Shown here: positions 20,387 through 31,204 of the stretch, in pieces
Layout: every line of letters starts with the position of its first letter
Position numbering within the stretch: position 1 is the first letter of the stretch
Translations under genes and position numbers: made by a program
Notes under the pieces: model-generated
Seen by the model: the letters and a program-made list of their open reading frames with translations, nothing else
What the model was told of the DNA's origin: nothing
Databases searched by the model: none
Source of the DNA: an uncultured SAR86 cluster bacterium
Lineage (GTDB): Bacteria > Pseudomonadota > Gammaproteobacteria > Magnimaribacterales > AG-339-G14
DNA length: 58,341 nt
Direction: 5' to 3'
Assembly: GCA_902624765.1 (NCBI GenBank)
Contig: CACNYO010000004.1
Location: 1 to 58,341 of the forward strand

Positions 20387-21580
20387 ATGAATTTATCATT
20401 TTCTAAAGAAGATCAAGAATTTCAACAAGAGGTTAGAACTTTTATTGAAAATAATTATCCGTCTGAAATTAAAGAGAAACAAGATCAAGGTATTCCTTTA
20501 AGCAAAGAAGATACTATTAAATGGCATAAGATTTTAAATGACAAAGGTTGGCTTGCAGTAAATTGGCCAGAAGAGCTTGGTGGTACTGGTTGGACAATTA
20601 CTCAAAAACATATTTTTCAAAATGAATTAGCCGCAGCTAATACTCCAACATTGATGCCCTTTGGCGTGAATATGTGTGGTCCAGTCATCTATACTTTTGG
20701 CTCAGATGAGCAAAAGGAATTTCATCTTCCAAAAATTCTCAATGGAGATATTTGGTGGTGCCAAGGATATTCTGAACCAGGATCAGGTTCTGATTTAGCG
20801 TCCTTAAAGACAAAAGCAGAGAAAAAAGGAGACGTTTATGTAGTTAATGGAGCAAAAACTTGGACTACTTTAGCCCAACACGCTGATTGGATTTTTTGTT
20901 TAGTAAGAACCGATGGCAGTGGAAAAAAACAAGAAGGTATAAGCTTTCTCTTGATCGATATGAAGACACCTGGTGTTGAAGTAAAGCCAATTATTACCAT
21001 TGATGGAACGCATGAAGTTAACATGGTTTACTTTGATAACGTTGAAGTTCCTGTCAGTAATTTAGTAGGCGAAGAGGGCTTCGGTTGGAGCATTGCAAAA
21101 TTTCTTCTAGCTCATGAAAGAACCGGTATTGCTGGAATTCCTTCTCTTAAAAGAGAATTAGACAGATTAAGAGATATCACAACTCAAATCCAAGTTGGAG
21201 AGGGTTCTCTAAAAGATGATGCAATGTTTATGTCTAAGCTTGATAAGTTAGAAATAAAATTAACTGCAGCTGAATACACTGAATTAAGAACTCTTGCTGC
21301 TATGTCTGCCGGAGGTCATCCTGGACCTGAATCATCTATCTTAAAAATTTTAGGAACAGATCTACAGCAAGAATTATCCGATCTATTTGTTGAAGCAGTA
21401 GGATATTATGCTCATCCGTTTATGACTGAGGAAGACCTTGCTTCGAATGAATCGAGAATTGGTCCTGATTTTGCAGCTCCAGTTATGCCTCACTATTTAA
21501 ATTACAGAAAAGTATCTATTTACGGTGGAAGTAATGAAATTCAGAGGAATGTAATTGCAAAAGCAGTATTAGGTTTATAA
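20387..21580 (+). CDS. Acyl-CoA dehydrogenase family protein
   Basis: 'FSKEDQEFQQEVRTFIENNYP', 'WWCQGYSEPGSGSDLASLKT', 'YGGSNEIQRNVIAKAVLGL'. Start moved to internal ATG preceded by agaggag. Confidence 0.92.
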   Translation: MNLSFSKEDQEFQQEVRTFIENNYPSEIKEKQDQGIPLSKEDTIKWHKILNDKGWLAVNWPEELGGTGWTITQKHIFQNELAAANTPTLMPFGVNMCGPVIYTFGSDEQKEFHLPKILNGDIWWCQGYSEPGSGSDLASLKTKAEKKGDVYVVNGAKTWTTLAQHADWIFCLVRTDGSGKKQEGISFLLIDMKTPGVEVKPIITIDGTHEVNMVYFDNVEVPVSNLVGEEGFGWSIAKFLLAHERTGIAGIPSLKRELDRLRDITTQIQVGEGSLKDDAMFMSKLDKLEIKLTAAEYTELRTLAAMSAGGHPGPESSILKILGTDLQQELSDLFVEAVGYYAHPFMTEEDLASNESRIGPDFAAPVMPHYLNYRKVSIYGGSNEIQRNVIAKAVLGL

Positions 21581-21598
21581 GGAAATCAAGGTACAGAT

Positions 21599-22726
21599 AT
21601 GGATTTTTCATTAACAGAAGAACAACAACTTCTTCAAGACAGTATCAATCAATTTGTTGAAAGAGAATATACTTTCGACGATAGAAAGAAGTTTCTAGAT
21701 TCTGAAAAAGGATTCAATGAAGAAAATTGGAAAACTTTTGGAAGTTTAGGTTGGCTGGGTATGCCATTTTCTGAAGAAGATGGGGGATATAACGGCGGCC
21801 CTGTCGATGTAATGGTGATTATGGAAAATCTTGGTAAAGGACTAATTGTAGAGCCTTACGTTCCATCAATTCTTCTTTCTGGAAAAATCCTAGCTGATTT
21901 GGGTTCTGATGAACAAAAGACAAATTATCTGCATCCCATGATAAGTGGAGAAAAAATAATTACCTTTGCCTATATCGAGCCTCAAAGCAGGTTTAATTTA
22001 TCTGATTGTTTAACGAAAGCTACAGCTTCAGATGATGGTTTTATTTTAGATGGTTACAAAGCTTTAGTTCATAATGCTTCTGCTTCTGACACCTTAATTG
22101 TCTCTGCAAGAACATCCGGCAATCAATGCGATGAGAAAGGTATTTCACTTTTTTTAGTTGATGCAAATACCAAAGGAGTATCACTTAGAAATTACTCTAC
22201 TATTGATGGCGGGAAAGCCTCAGAATTAACTTTAGAGAATGTATCAATTCCTAAAAATTCATTATTAGGTGCAATGGATGAAGGATTCTCTACCATTGAT
22301 AACGCCATTGATCTAGCAACTTTAGGTATATGTGCAGAGGCAGTTGGAATAATGGGCAAAATGAACGAGATGACTCTTGAATATACTAAGACTAGAGAGC
22401 AATTTGAGCAAAAACTGAGTCAGTTTCAGGCCTTACAACATCGAATGGTAGATAATTTTATGCACTATGAACAATCTAAATCTTTACTAGTTATGTGTGC
22501 TGCGAAAATGAATGATAATACTGAAGATAAAAAGAAAGCCTTAGCTTCACTAAAATATCAGATTGGGTTATCAGGCAAACACATAGGAGAAGAGTCAATT
22601 CAGCTTCATGGCGGAATGGGCGTTACCGACGAAATGCACATCGGCCACTATTTTAAAAGGCTGACCACTATAAGAACTTTATACGGAAATTCTGATTACC
22701 ACCTAAGCAACTACGCATCTTTATAA
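21599..22726 (+). CDS. Acyl-CoA dehydrogenase family protein (possible heteromeric partner)
   Basis: 'MDFSLTEEQQLLQDSINQFV', 'QLHGGMGVTDEMHIGHYFKRLTTIRTLYGNSDYH'. Confidence 0.9.
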   Translation: MDFSLTEEQQLLQDSINQFVEREYTFDDRKKFLDSEKGFNEENWKTFGSLGWLGMPFSEEDGGYNGGPVDVMVIMENLGKGLIVEPYVPSILLSGKILADLGSDEQKTNYLHPMISGEKIITFAYIEPQSRFNLSDCLTKATASDDGFILDGYKALVHNASASDTLIVSARTSGNQCDEKGISLFLVDANTKGVSLRNYSTIDGGKASELTLENVSIPKNSLLGAMDEGFSTIDNAIDLATLGICAEAVGIMGKMNEMTLEYTKTREQFEQKLSQFQALQHRMVDNFMHYEQSKSLLVMCAAKMNDNTEDKKKALASLKYQIGLSGKHIGEESIQLHGGMGVTDEMHIGHYFKRLTTIRTLYGNSDYHLSNYASL

Positions 22727-22738
22727 AATTAAATATAG

Positions 22739-24226
22739 ATGGCCTCAACAAAGTCTGATCAAAATCCAGATAAAAGAGATAGATCTAAACCAAAAGACTA
22801 TCTTTCCGATTGGATTAAAAGACAATCCTTAGTAGAAAAAATGATTCCTATGATTGGAAATCTTCATAGGGAAAAAAATGTAAGAATTCTTTTATATGGT
22901 AATCCCTTAATAACGTTATCGGTTTCTCAAATTATGCAGGAACATAGATTAGTTAGAGAAACTGAAAAAAATGAACTTAGTGAATTTGAATCTTACGAGG
23001 TAATAAACATACTTAATAATCTTGATCTGGGACCTAGTGAGATAGATGTGGGTATTATCGCCGCTGGCTATATGTTTGATTCAAAATCTTTATCTCTAGA
23101 GGAATTTGTTAAAGAGCAGGTTGCAGATGCCATTGGTAATAAAAATCCTGTCCTCCAAGAACCTCAAGATGTAGTTCTTTTTGGATTTGGAAGAATTGGA
23201 AGATTAATCACCAGACTTTTACTTGAAGATACTGGTTCAGGAGAAACTCTTTCATTAAAAGCTGTGGTTGTAAGAAAAAAAAGTGATGATGACTTATTTA
23301 AACGCGCAGAATTAATGAGAAGAGATTCTGTACATGGAAATTTTAAAGGGACTATAAGAGTTGATTTAGATGAATACGGATTAGTAATAAATGGAAATCT
23401 AATTAAATTTATTGACGGAGATCCTTCCAATATCGATTATGAAAAGTATGGAATTGATAACGCATTAATCATTGATAATTCAGGAGCTTGGAGAGATGAA
23501 AAAGGTTTATCAGAACATCTAAAATCTAAAGGAGCCAATAAGGTATTATTAACTGCTCCCACTAAATCACCTCTGAAGAATATTGTTTTTGGAGTTAATG
23601 AAAAAGAACTCAATGATGAAGATCAAATTGTAGGTGCAGCATCTTGTACCACGAATGCAATTGTTCCACTTTTAAAAGCATTGGATGATGATTACGGAAT
23701 TAAGAATGGACACGTTGAAACAATTCACTCTTATACAAATGATCAAAACCTTATAGATAATTATCATTCAAAATCAAGACGAGGCCGCAGTGCTGCGCTT
23801 AATATGGTTATAACTGAAACTGGAGCAGCTTCAGCAGTTAGTCAGATTCTTCCAAACCTGAAGGGTAAATTAACAGCAAATGCTATAAGAGTTCCCACTC
23901 CAAACGTTTCTCTGGCTATTTTAAAACTTTCCTTGAATAAATCTTTAAATAACAAAGAAACAGCAAATGAGTATTTTAGACAATTAGCTTTTCATTCAAT
24001 TTACAAAGACCAAATTGATTTTACGAATTCTTCAGAGATCGTTTCATCAGATTTAGTTGGCAGTAGATATGCTTGTGTTATTGATTCTGAAGCTACTATT
24101 TGTGATGAAAAACAAATAGTTATCTATGCATGGTACGACAATGAACTTGGTTATTGCGTGCAACTCTTAAGAGTAATCAAAAGCTTGGCAGGCATTAAAT
24201 ATAATCGTCTTCCTTACTTTTTGTAA
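22739..24226 (+). CDS. gap: Glyceraldehyde-3-phosphate dehydrogenase, long proteobacterial form
   Basis: 'VVLFGFGRIGRLITRLL', active site 'GAASCTTNAIVPLL', 'ANAIRVPTPNVSLAIL', 'AWYDNELGYC'; about 130-aa N-terminal extension. Confidence 0.93.
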   Translation: MASTKSDQNPDKRDRSKPKDYLSDWIKRQSLVEKMIPMIGNLHREKNVRILLYGNPLITLSVSQIMQEHRLVRETEKNELSEFESYEVINILNNLDLGPSEIDVGIIAAGYMFDSKSLSLEEFVKEQVADAIGNKNPVLQEPQDVVLFGFGRIGRLITRLLLEDTGSGETLSLKAVVVRKKSDDDLFKRAELMRRDSVHGNFKGTIRVDLDEYGLVINGNLIKFIDGDPSNIDYEKYGIDNALIIDNSGAWRDEKGLSEHLKSKGANKVLLTAPTKSPLKNIVFGVNEKELNDEDQIVGAASCTTNAIVPLLKALDDDYGIKNGHVETIHSYTNDQNLIDNYHSKSRRGRSAALNMVITETGAASAVSQILPNLKGKLTANAIRVPTPNVSLAILKLSLNKSLNNKETANEYFRQLAFHSIYKDQIDFTNSSEIVSSDLVGSRYACVIDSEATICDEKQIVIYAWYDNELGYCVQLLRVIKSLAGIKYNRLPYFL

Positions 24227-25578
24227 TGAGAAATATTACTATATCGAAAGGCTTAGATATTCCAATTTCCGGCCATGTTATCGATTTATCTATAACAAAA
24301 TATAACACCGAAAGGGCAGCTGTATTAGGTAAAGATTTTCATGATTTAAAGCCTACAATGTTCGTAAAAGTTGGTGATCAAGTCATAAAGGGGCAAAAGC
24401 TTCTAGAAGACAAAAAAATTCCTGGTCTATTTTTAGTTGCGCCTCTTTCAGGAGAAGTAATTGAGATTAATAGAGGAGAAAGAAGAGCTTTTGAGTCTTT
24501 AGTAATTGAAGGAAATAGCTCCAACGAAGAGAAAGTTTTTATAGAAAATCCTCAAAGCTTTGAAGCTGATAAAGAAAATGTAAGAGAGATACTAATAGAA
24601 AGTGGGCTTTGGGCTAATTTGAAGAAAAGACCTTTCTCCAAGGTACCTAATATTGATGAAAACTCGGATGAAATATTTATATCATGTCTAGATACTAGCC
24701 CTCTTTCTTTTGATCCAGAAATCTTCATCAAACAGAACTTAGATGATTTTAATAAAGGTATAGAAATACTGTCCTTAATAACCTCAAAGTATGTGCATAT
24801 TTCTTCGAAAATAGGTTCTAATTTGTTCGTAGAAAGCGAGAAAGTAAGGCTTTATGAGTTAAATAACCTTCATCCCGCTGGAAACGTAGGTACGCAGATT
24901 CATTTCATTTCGCCCTTAGGAAGAAATAAATCTGTTTGGACAATAAATTATCAACATGTTTGTCAAATTGGGCATATGTTTAATTTCGGTAGGTTATCAT
25001 TTAAGAAACTTGTGAGTGTTGCAGGGCCTCAATTAAAGGTTCCATTTCTAATGGAAACAATCAGTGGAGCCTATTTGCTGGATATTCTAAAAGATAAACT
25101 TCATGAGGGAACTAATAGAATCATTTCTGGCTCTATTTTATCCGGAAGAAATGCAGCAAAGAATGAGAGTTTTATCGGACATTTTCACAATCAAGTATCT
25201 GTTTTGAGGGAAGTTGAGGACGATGATAGAGAAATATTTAATTGGTTTAGACCTGATTTAAAAAAACACTCTTTTTTACCAGTTTTCTTTACTAAATTTT
25301 TTGAAAAAATTAATCCTTTAAATTTTACTACTTCCATGAATGGTGCAGACAGAGCCATCGTTCCGATTGGTGTATACGAGGACGTTTTGCCTTTCAATAT
25401 TATGGCTACTCAATTACTAAAAAGTATTATTCTCAAAGATACAGAAGAAGCTCAAGATCTGGGCGTTCTTGAATTAGATGAAGAAGATTTAAGTTTAGCC
25501 ACATACGTTTGCCCGAGTAAGTACGATTATGGATCTATTCTTAGAGAAAATTTAAAAATTATAGAAGAAGAGGGCTAG
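24226..25578 (+). CDS. nqrA: Na+-translocating NADH:quinone reductase subunit A
   Basis: 'KGLDIPISG', 'LFLVAPLSGEVIEINRGERRAFES', 'LHPAGNVGTQIHFI'; first gene of the nqr operon. Confidence 0.95.
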   Translation: MRNITISKGLDIPISGHVIDLSITKYNTERAAVLGKDFHDLKPTMFVKVGDQVIKGQKLLEDKKIPGLFLVAPLSGEVIEINRGERRAFESLVIEGNSSNEEKVFIENPQSFEADKENVREILIESGLWANLKKRPFSKVPNIDENSDEIFISCLDTSPLSFDPEIFIKQNLDDFNKGIEILSLITSKYVHISSKIGSNLFVESEKVRLYELNNLHPAGNVGTQIHFISPLGRNKSVWTINYQHVCQIGHMFNFGRLSFKKLVSVAGPQLKVPFLMETISGAYLLDILKDKLHEGTNRIISGSILSGRNAAKNESFIGHFHNQVSVLREVEDDDREIFNWFRPDLKKHSFLPVFFTKFFEKINPLNFTTSMNGADRAIVPIGVYEDVLPFNIMATQLLKSIILKDTEEAQDLGVLELDEEDLSLATYVCPSKYDYGSILRENLKIIEEEG

Positions 25579-25582
25579 ATAA

Positions 25583-26809
25583 ATGTCAGATCCACTTAGA
25601 AATCTCTTTGATAAAGCAAAACCTAATTTTCAAAAGGATGGGGCGTGGTCAAAATATTTTCCTCTTTTTGATGTATTTGAAAATTTATTTTATTCGTCTT
25701 CTAGAAGAACATCCGGTTTAACTCACGTTAGAGACGGATCTGATATACAAAGAGTAATGGCAATAGTTTGGATGGCAACTTTTCCAACTATGTTTTTTGG
25801 AATGTATAACTTAGGGTATCAATCCTTAATAGCTATTGAAACTTTGAATGCTGCTGGTCAAGAATTCACTAAAGACTGGCATTGGCCGATTATTGAAATT
25901 GTATCCGGATTAAATCCGAATAATATTTTTGATTGTATTTCATACGGTGCTGTCTTTTTTATGCCTATTTATTTAGTAACATTTATAGTCGGCATTTTTT
26001 GGGAAGCAGTATTTGCTGTAGTGAGAGGTCATGAAATTAGTGAAGGTGCTTTTGTAACTACAGTTTTATTTGCATTATCATGTCCTCCTGATGCACCTCT
26101 ATGGCAGGTTGCATTAGGCATCTCTGTAGGATTAGTTATCGGAAAAGAAATCTTTGGTGGAACAGGAAAGAATTTTTTAAATCCGGCTCTCACAGGGCGT
26201 GCTTTTCTGTATTTTGCTTATCCTGCTTCCTGGTCAGGTGATTTATCATGGGTTGCGGTTGATGGCTACTCAGCTGCTACCATTTTAGGTCTATCAGCTG
26301 AATCTGGTTATCAATTCCTTCCAGAAGCCTATAGTTGGTCGAATGCATTCCTTGGTTTCATACCAGGTTCCATTGGAGAGACTTCTACCCTTGCGATCCT
26401 CATTGGCTTAGCCGTGCTTCTCTTTACTAGGGTGGCATCCTGGAGAATTATTGCAGGAGTGTTACTGGGTACCATAGCGACATCTTATTTGTTTAATCTT
26501 ATTGGAAGTGAAAATAATCCCATGTTTTCTATGCCTTTTTGGTGGCATATGGTTATTGGTGGGTATGCATTTGGAATGGTTTTTATGGCAACTGAGCCAG
26601 TTTCCGGATCACATACAAATAAAGGACGATGGATCTACGGATTAATTATTGGTGTTCTAGTAGTCTTGATAAGGGTTGTAAATCCTGCTTTTCCAGAAGG
26701 AATGATGTTAGCTATTTTATTTGCGAATCTTACATCTCCATTGATTGATTATTTTGTTGTGAAGCAAAATATAAATAGAAGAAATAAAGTAATTTATGCA
26801 GAAAGATAG
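25583..26809 (+). CDS. nqrB: Na+-NQR subunit B
   Basis: 'LRNLFDKAKPNF', 'HVRDGSDIQRVM', FMN-attachment-like 'SGYSAATILGL' context, multi-TM. Confidence 0.95.
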   Translation: MSDPLRNLFDKAKPNFQKDGAWSKYFPLFDVFENLFYSSSRRTSGLTHVRDGSDIQRVMAIVWMATFPTMFFGMYNLGYQSLIAIETLNAAGQEFTKDWHWPIIEIVSGLNPNNIFDCISYGAVFFMPIYLVTFIVGIFWEAVFAVVRGHEISEGAFVTTVLFALSCPPDAPLWQVALGISVGLVIGKEIFGGTGKNFLNPALTGRAFLYFAYPASWSGDLSWVAVDGYSAATILGLSAESGYQFLPEAYSWSNAFLGFIPGSIGETSTLAILIGLAVLLFTRVASWRIIAGVLLGTIATSYLFNLIGSENNPMFSMPFWWHMVIGGYAFGMVFMATEPVSGSHTNKGRWIYGLIIGVLVVLIRVVNPAFPEGMMLAILFANLTSPLIDYFVVKQNINRRNKVIYAER

Positions 26810-27578
26810 TATCTTAAATATTATTCTTGTTGGTATTGGATTATGCACCATCTGTGGTGCTGTTATCTCTACTGTTGCGGTTTCGCTTAAAGATCAACAA
26901 GAGCAAAATGTTATTTTTGATCAACAAAGTAAAATTATTGATGCTGCTAGGTTACTCGAATTTTATCCATCATCCATTGAAGCTTTAGAATCTATTAAAG
27001 AAGTAATTGTTGATCTAAATGATGGCCAACCTTCAGATTATCCTTCTGATCAATACGACCTGGACACTATTCTAAGAGATTCATCTCAGCATAAAGTTCT
27101 TAATGGTGCTGATGATATTGCGATGATTAGCGTGAGAGAAAACATTTCAAAAGTATTTATTGAATATAGAAATAATGAATTCAAAACCTTAATTCTTCCT
27201 GTCAGAGGATATGGTTTATGGGGAACCTTATACGGTTACCTAGCCTTGGATTCAGATCTGAATACAATAGTTGGTTTAGAATTTTATAAGCATAAAGAAA
27301 CTCCTGGTTTAGGAGCCGAAGTTGATAATCCCAACTGGAAAAAATTATGGAATGGCAAAAAAGTTTATGATGAGAATGGATTAGTTCAAATTGAAGTAAT
27401 TAAAGGTTTTTCTAATCCTGGGAGCGAAGAATATTCATACGAGGTTGACGGTTTATCCGGTGCAACAATCACAAGCAAAGGAGTTTCAAATCTCTTAGCA
27501 TTCTGGCTCGGCGATGAGGGATTTGGTCCATTTATTAATAATTTAAAGAATAAAGAAATTAAATTGAGCGATGTCTAA
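26796..27578 (+). CDS. nqrC: Na+-NQR subunit C
   Basis: '[16 protein letters not shown]', '[11 protein letters not shown]', FMN attachment '[13 protein letters not shown]'. Confidence 0.95.
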   Translation: MQKDSILNIILVGIGLCTICGAVISTVAVSLKDQQEQNVIFDQQSKIIDAARLLEFYPSSIEALESIKEVIVDLNDGQPSDYPSDQYDLDTILRDSSQHKVLNGADDIAMISVRENISKVFIEYRNNEFKTLILPVRGYGLWGTLYGYLALDSDLNTIVGLEFYKHKETPGLGAEVDNPNWKKLWNGKKVYDENGLVQIEVIKGFSNPGSEEYSYEVDGLSGATITSKGVSNLLAFWLGDEGFGPFINNLKNKEIKLSDV

Positions 27579-28242
27579 ATTTAAAGAAATACTTTTAACT
27601 CCTATCTTTAAAGATAATCCAATCGCATTACAAATACTTGGGATTTGTTCCGCTTTAGCGGTTACTAGCAAGCTTTATCCAACATTAATTATGTGTGTTG
27701 CTTTGACTGTGACAGTAAGTCTTTCTAACTTCTTCATTTCACTAATTAGAAATATTATCCCCACAAACATCAGAATCATTGTTCAAATGACAATCATTGC
27801 TTCGTTAGTTATTTTGGTGGATCAATTCCTTAAGGCTTATGATTATGAGACAAGCAAAACTTTGTCTGTTTTCGTAGGACTTATCATTACAAATTGTATT
27901 GTAATGGGAAGAGCAGAAGCATTTGCGATGCAAAATCCTCCTGGAATTAGCTTCTTAGATGGGCTAGGAAATGGATTGGGATATAGTCTAATTTTAATAG
28001 TTGTTGGAACTATAAGAGAATTATTAGGTTCAGGCCAACTTCTAGGGATAGATATATTTACCACCACTCAAAATGGTGGATGGTATGTTGGTAATAATTT
28101 CTTTCTATTAGCTCCAAGCTCATTTCTTATAATTGGCTTATTTATATGGGCATTAAGATCATGGAAAACTGAACAAGTTGAGGAAAAAGAATTTTTAATG
28201 AGTAAAAATGCTCCTAAAGAGGTAGAAACTCATCATGCTTGA
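27571..28242 (+). CDS. nqrD: Na+-NQR subunit D
   Basis: '[22 protein letters not shown]', '[14 protein letters not shown]'. Confidence 0.95.
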   Translation: MSKFKEILLTPIFKDNPIALQILGICSALAVTSKLYPTLIMCVALTVTVSLSNFFISLIRNIIPTNIRIIVQMTIIASLVILVDQFLKAYDYETSKTLSVFVGLIITNCIVMGRAEAFAMQNPPGISFLDGLGNGLGYSLILIVVGTIRELLGSGQLLGIDIFTTTQNGGWYVGNNFFLLAPSSFLIIGLFIWALRSWKTEQVEEKEFLMSKNAPKEVETHHA

Positions 28243-28846
28243 ACATTACCTCTCAATTTTTATTTCATCTATTTTTATAGAGAATTTAGCTTTGTCAGTA
28301 TTTCTTGGAATGTGCACTTTTTTAGCAATTTCAAAAAAAATTGAGGCTGCTATTGGATTAGGAATTGCTGTTGTCGTTGTTTTAGCAATTACAGTTCCTC
28401 TGAATAACATTATCTATAACTTTCTTCTTAGAGATGGAGCTTTATCGTGGCTTGGGTACCCTGATGTTTCACTGGAATTTGTTGGTTTAATAAGCTACAT
28501 AGGAGTGATTGCTGCTTGCGTTCAAATTCTTGAAATGTTTTTAGATAAATACGTGCCTAAACTTTATACTGCTTTAGGGATTTTTCTTCCTTTAATCACA
28601 GTAAATTGTGCAATTCTTGGTGCTTCTTTATTCATGGTTGAGAAGAATTTAGATTTTGGAGAAAGCGTTGTTTATGGTCTTGGTGGTGGAGTTGGTTGGG
28701 CTTTAGCGATAGTTTTACTCGCAGGAATTAGAGAAAAATTAAAATATAGTGATATTCCAGATGGCCTTGAAGGATTAGGAATTACCTTTATAACTGTTGG
28801 TTTGATGACCTTTGGTTTTATGTCTTTTGGAGGAATAATACTCTAA
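28235..28846 (+). CDS. nqrE: Na+-NQR subunit E
   Basis: '[22 protein letters not shown]', '[13 protein letters not shown]'. Confidence 0.95.
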   Translation: MLEHYLSIFISSIFIENLALSVFLGMCTFLAISKKIEAAIGLGIAVVVVLAITVPLNNIIYNFLLRDGALSWLGYPDVSLEFVGLISYIGVIAACVQILEMFLDKYVPKLYTALGIFLPLITVNCAILGASLFMVEKNLDFGESVVYGLGGGVGWALAIVLLAGIREKLKYSDIPDGLEGLGITFITVGLMTFGFMSFGGIIL

Positions 28847-30076
28847 ATGATTAACTTAGATCTTATATTTGGGATAGCGACGTTTACATTGATAGTAAAT
28901 CTAATGATATTTGTCATTCTTTTTGCTCGATCAAAACTGGTTTCCACAGGTGACGTTACTATCGAAATAAATGGTGATCAAGACAAAGCAATCAAAGTCC
29001 CTGCCGGAGGTAAGTTACTACAGACTCTAGCATCAGAAAATTTATTTCTTTCTTCTGCATGCGGAGGTGGCGGTACTTGTTCTCAATGTAGATGCCAAGT
29101 ATTCGAAGGTGGAGGCTCAATACTTTCAACAGAAGAAGCTCATTTCAATAATAAAGAAAAAAGAGAAGGCTGGAGATTGTCATGTCAAGTCCCTGTTAAA
29201 GCAGATATGAAAATAACAGTACCGGATGAAGTTTTTGGTGTTAAAAAATGGGAAACAACTGTTGTATCTAACGATAACGTGGCCACTTTTATAAAAGAAT
29301 TAGTACTTAAATTACCTGAGGGTGAGAACGTAGGATTTGAAGCCGGTGGCTACGTTCAAATGGAAATACCCCCGTATGAGGCTGATTATAAGTCATTTGA
29401 TATTAAAGATATCTATAAAGGTGATTGGGAAAAATTTAAAGTTTTTGAAAATGTTGCCACTGTAGGAGTCCCAGTTATAAGAGCATATTCAATGGCTAAT
29501 TATCCTGAAGAAAAGGGGATAATGAAATTTAATATAAGGATTGCAAGTCCTCCTCCAGGAACAAATTTTCCTCCAGGAGAAGCATCATCATATCTATTTA
29601 ATCTAAAACCAGGAGATAATCTAACAATCTTTGGACCATTTGGAGAATTTATGGCGAAAGATACTCCGAACGAAATGGTATTTATAGGTGGAGGTGCAGG
29701 AATGGCACCAATGAGATCTCATATATTCGATCAATTGCTTAGACTAGATTCTTCAAGAAAAATTACCTTTTGGTATGGCGCTCGAAGTTTAAAGGAAATG
29801 TTTTATGTAGAAGATTTTGATAGGCTGCAAGATAAATATGAGAATTTCACATGGCATGCTGCTTTATCTGATCCTTTACCTGAAGACGATTGGAATGGTA
29901 TGACCGGATTTATTCATCAAGTATTATTTGATAATTACTTGAAAGATCATCCAGCTCCTGAAGATTGTGAATATTATATGTGTGGTCCACCTATGATGAT
30001 GGATGCATGTTTTACGATGCTCGATAGTCTTGGAGTAGAGCCTGAGAACATTATGTTTGATGACTTTGGTGGTTAG
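28847..30076 (+). CDS. nqrF: Na+-NQR subunit F
   Basis: 2Fe-2S '[17 protein letters not shown]'; FAD/NAD domains '[11 protein letters not shown]', '[15 protein letters not shown]', 'YYMCGPPMM'. Confidence 0.96.
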   Translation: MINLDLIFGIATFTLIVNLMIFVILFARSKLVSTGDVTIEINGDQDKAIKVPAGGKLLQTLASENLFLSSACGGGGTCSQCRCQVFEGGGSILSTEEAHFNNKEKREGWRLSCQVPVKADMKITVPDEVFGVKKWETTVVSNDNVATFIKELVLKLPEGENVGFEAGGYVQMEIPPYEADYKSFDIKDIYKGDWEKFKVFENVATVGVPVIRAYSMANYPEEKGIMKFNIRIASPPPGTNFPPGEASSYLFNLKPGDNLTIFGPFGEFMAKDTPNEMVFIGGGAGMAPMRSHIFDQLLRLDSSRKITFWYGARSLKEMFYVEDFDRLQDKYENFTWHAALSDPLPEDDWNGMTGFIHQVLFDNYLKDHPAPEDCEYYMCGPPMMMDACFTMLDSLGVEPENIMFDDFGG

Positions 30077-31028
30077 GTATCTCTTCGTCTTTCTATTCCT
30101 CTTAACAGGTTGTGTTCCAAATGAAAAGTATTATCAAGGTTTTATATTTGGAACTTACTACAATATAAAAATATCTGATTCTTCAATATTGAATGATCTT
30201 CATTCTTCTATTGATTCAAAGCTTGAAGAAATAGATATGTTATTTTCTAATTACAAAAGTGATTCCTATTTAATGAAATTTAATAGAAAAGAAATTCAAA
30301 TCATTAATACTGAATTTAATGATTTACTTAATCATTCAATTGAAATCTGTAAATTTGTGAATCAAAACTTCAATGTTTTCGCAGGAAGTCTTGTAAATCT
30401 TTGGGGTTTTGGGCCGTCTAAAAGATCAGATATTCCTAAAATTGAAGAAATAGAGAAAGTTATTCCTAATGGATGCAACTATGAATTGAACAATCATTTA
30501 GAAATAGATTTTTCTGCGATTGCTAAAGGTTATGCAGTAGATGAAATTTCAAAATTATTAGATGATCGAAATTTACAAAACTATTTTATAGATATTGGCG
30601 GAGAAATTCTTATCAAAGGTAGCAAGAAAAAATCTCCTTGGATCGTATGTATTGAAAATCCTGATGTGAATACTAGTAAACCTATTGAATGCTTATCGAA
30701 AAAAGACAATGAAAGTTATATGGCTATTGCAACATCTGGTGATTACAGAAATTTTTTTACTTTTGAAAATAAACGTTATTCTCATACCCTTGATCCAAAG
30801 TCAGGTTTTCCAATATCGAATAATATATCTTCTGTTTCAGTAGCTCTTCCTGGTCAATTTAGACATACTGTCGATGCAGATGCTTTAGCTACCTCGTTAA
30901 ACGTTATGGGCTTAGATAAAGGCTATGATTTTGCAGTGAAAAATTCCATTGCAGCATTATTTATTTTTAAGTCAGAAAATCAATTTTCCGTTAAAATGAC
31001 ACCTTCATTTAAAGATATAATTAATTAG
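30060..31028 (+). CDS. apbE: FAD:protein FMN transferase ApbE, lipoprotein
   Basis: Lipobox 'LLTGC'; '[16 protein letters not shown]', 'YIDIGGEIL'-like, '[13 protein letters not shown]', '[14 protein letters not shown]'. Start set at the ATG at 30060. Confidence 0.92.
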   Translation: MTLVVRYLFVFLFLLTGCVPNEKYYQGFIFGTYYNIKISDSSILNDLHSSIDSKLEEIDMLFSNYKSDSYLMKFNRKEIQIINTEFNDLLNHSIEICKFVNQNFNVFAGSLVNLWGFGPSKRSDIPKIEEIEKVIPNGCNYELNNHLEIDFSAIAKGYAVDEISKLLDDRNLQNYFIDIGGEILIKGSKKKSPWIVCIENPDVNTSKPIECLSKKDNESYMAIATSGDYRNFFTFENKRYSHTLDPKSGFPISNNISSVSVALPGQFRHTVDADALATSLNVMGLDKGYDFAVKNSIAALFIFKSENQFSVKMTPSFKDIIN

Positions 31029-31030
31029 AA

Positions 31031-31204
31031 ATGGCTACTTTTATATTTGCGCTTATTATTGTGGTTTTATCCATACTTGGTTTGAGTTTAGGGTTAATCC
31101 TCAATAACAAGCCTCTTCAAGGATCTTGTGGAGGCATGAACAATCTTGATAGCGATATAGAATGCGGAATTTGCGGCGGCAATCCAAACAAATGTTCTAA
31201 GTAG
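31031..31204 (+). CDS. nqrM: NqrM, (Na+)-NQR maturation protein (57 aa; absent from the ORF track)
   Basis: Manual translation: MATFIFALIIVVLSILGLSLGLILNNKPLQGSCGGMNNLDSDIECGICGGNPNKCSK*. One TM plus the Cys-rich CGGM...CGICGGNPNKC pattern; position directly after apbE. Confidence 0.92.
   Translation: MATFIFALIIVVLSILGLSLGLILNNKPLQGSCGGMNNLDSDIECGICGGNPNKCSK

Noticed and set aside
17395-30076. mfd, gap and nqr gene neighbourhood as novel synteny
   Set aside because: Recalled to be similar in Pseudomonas-type gammaproteobacteria; treated as conserved ancestral order.
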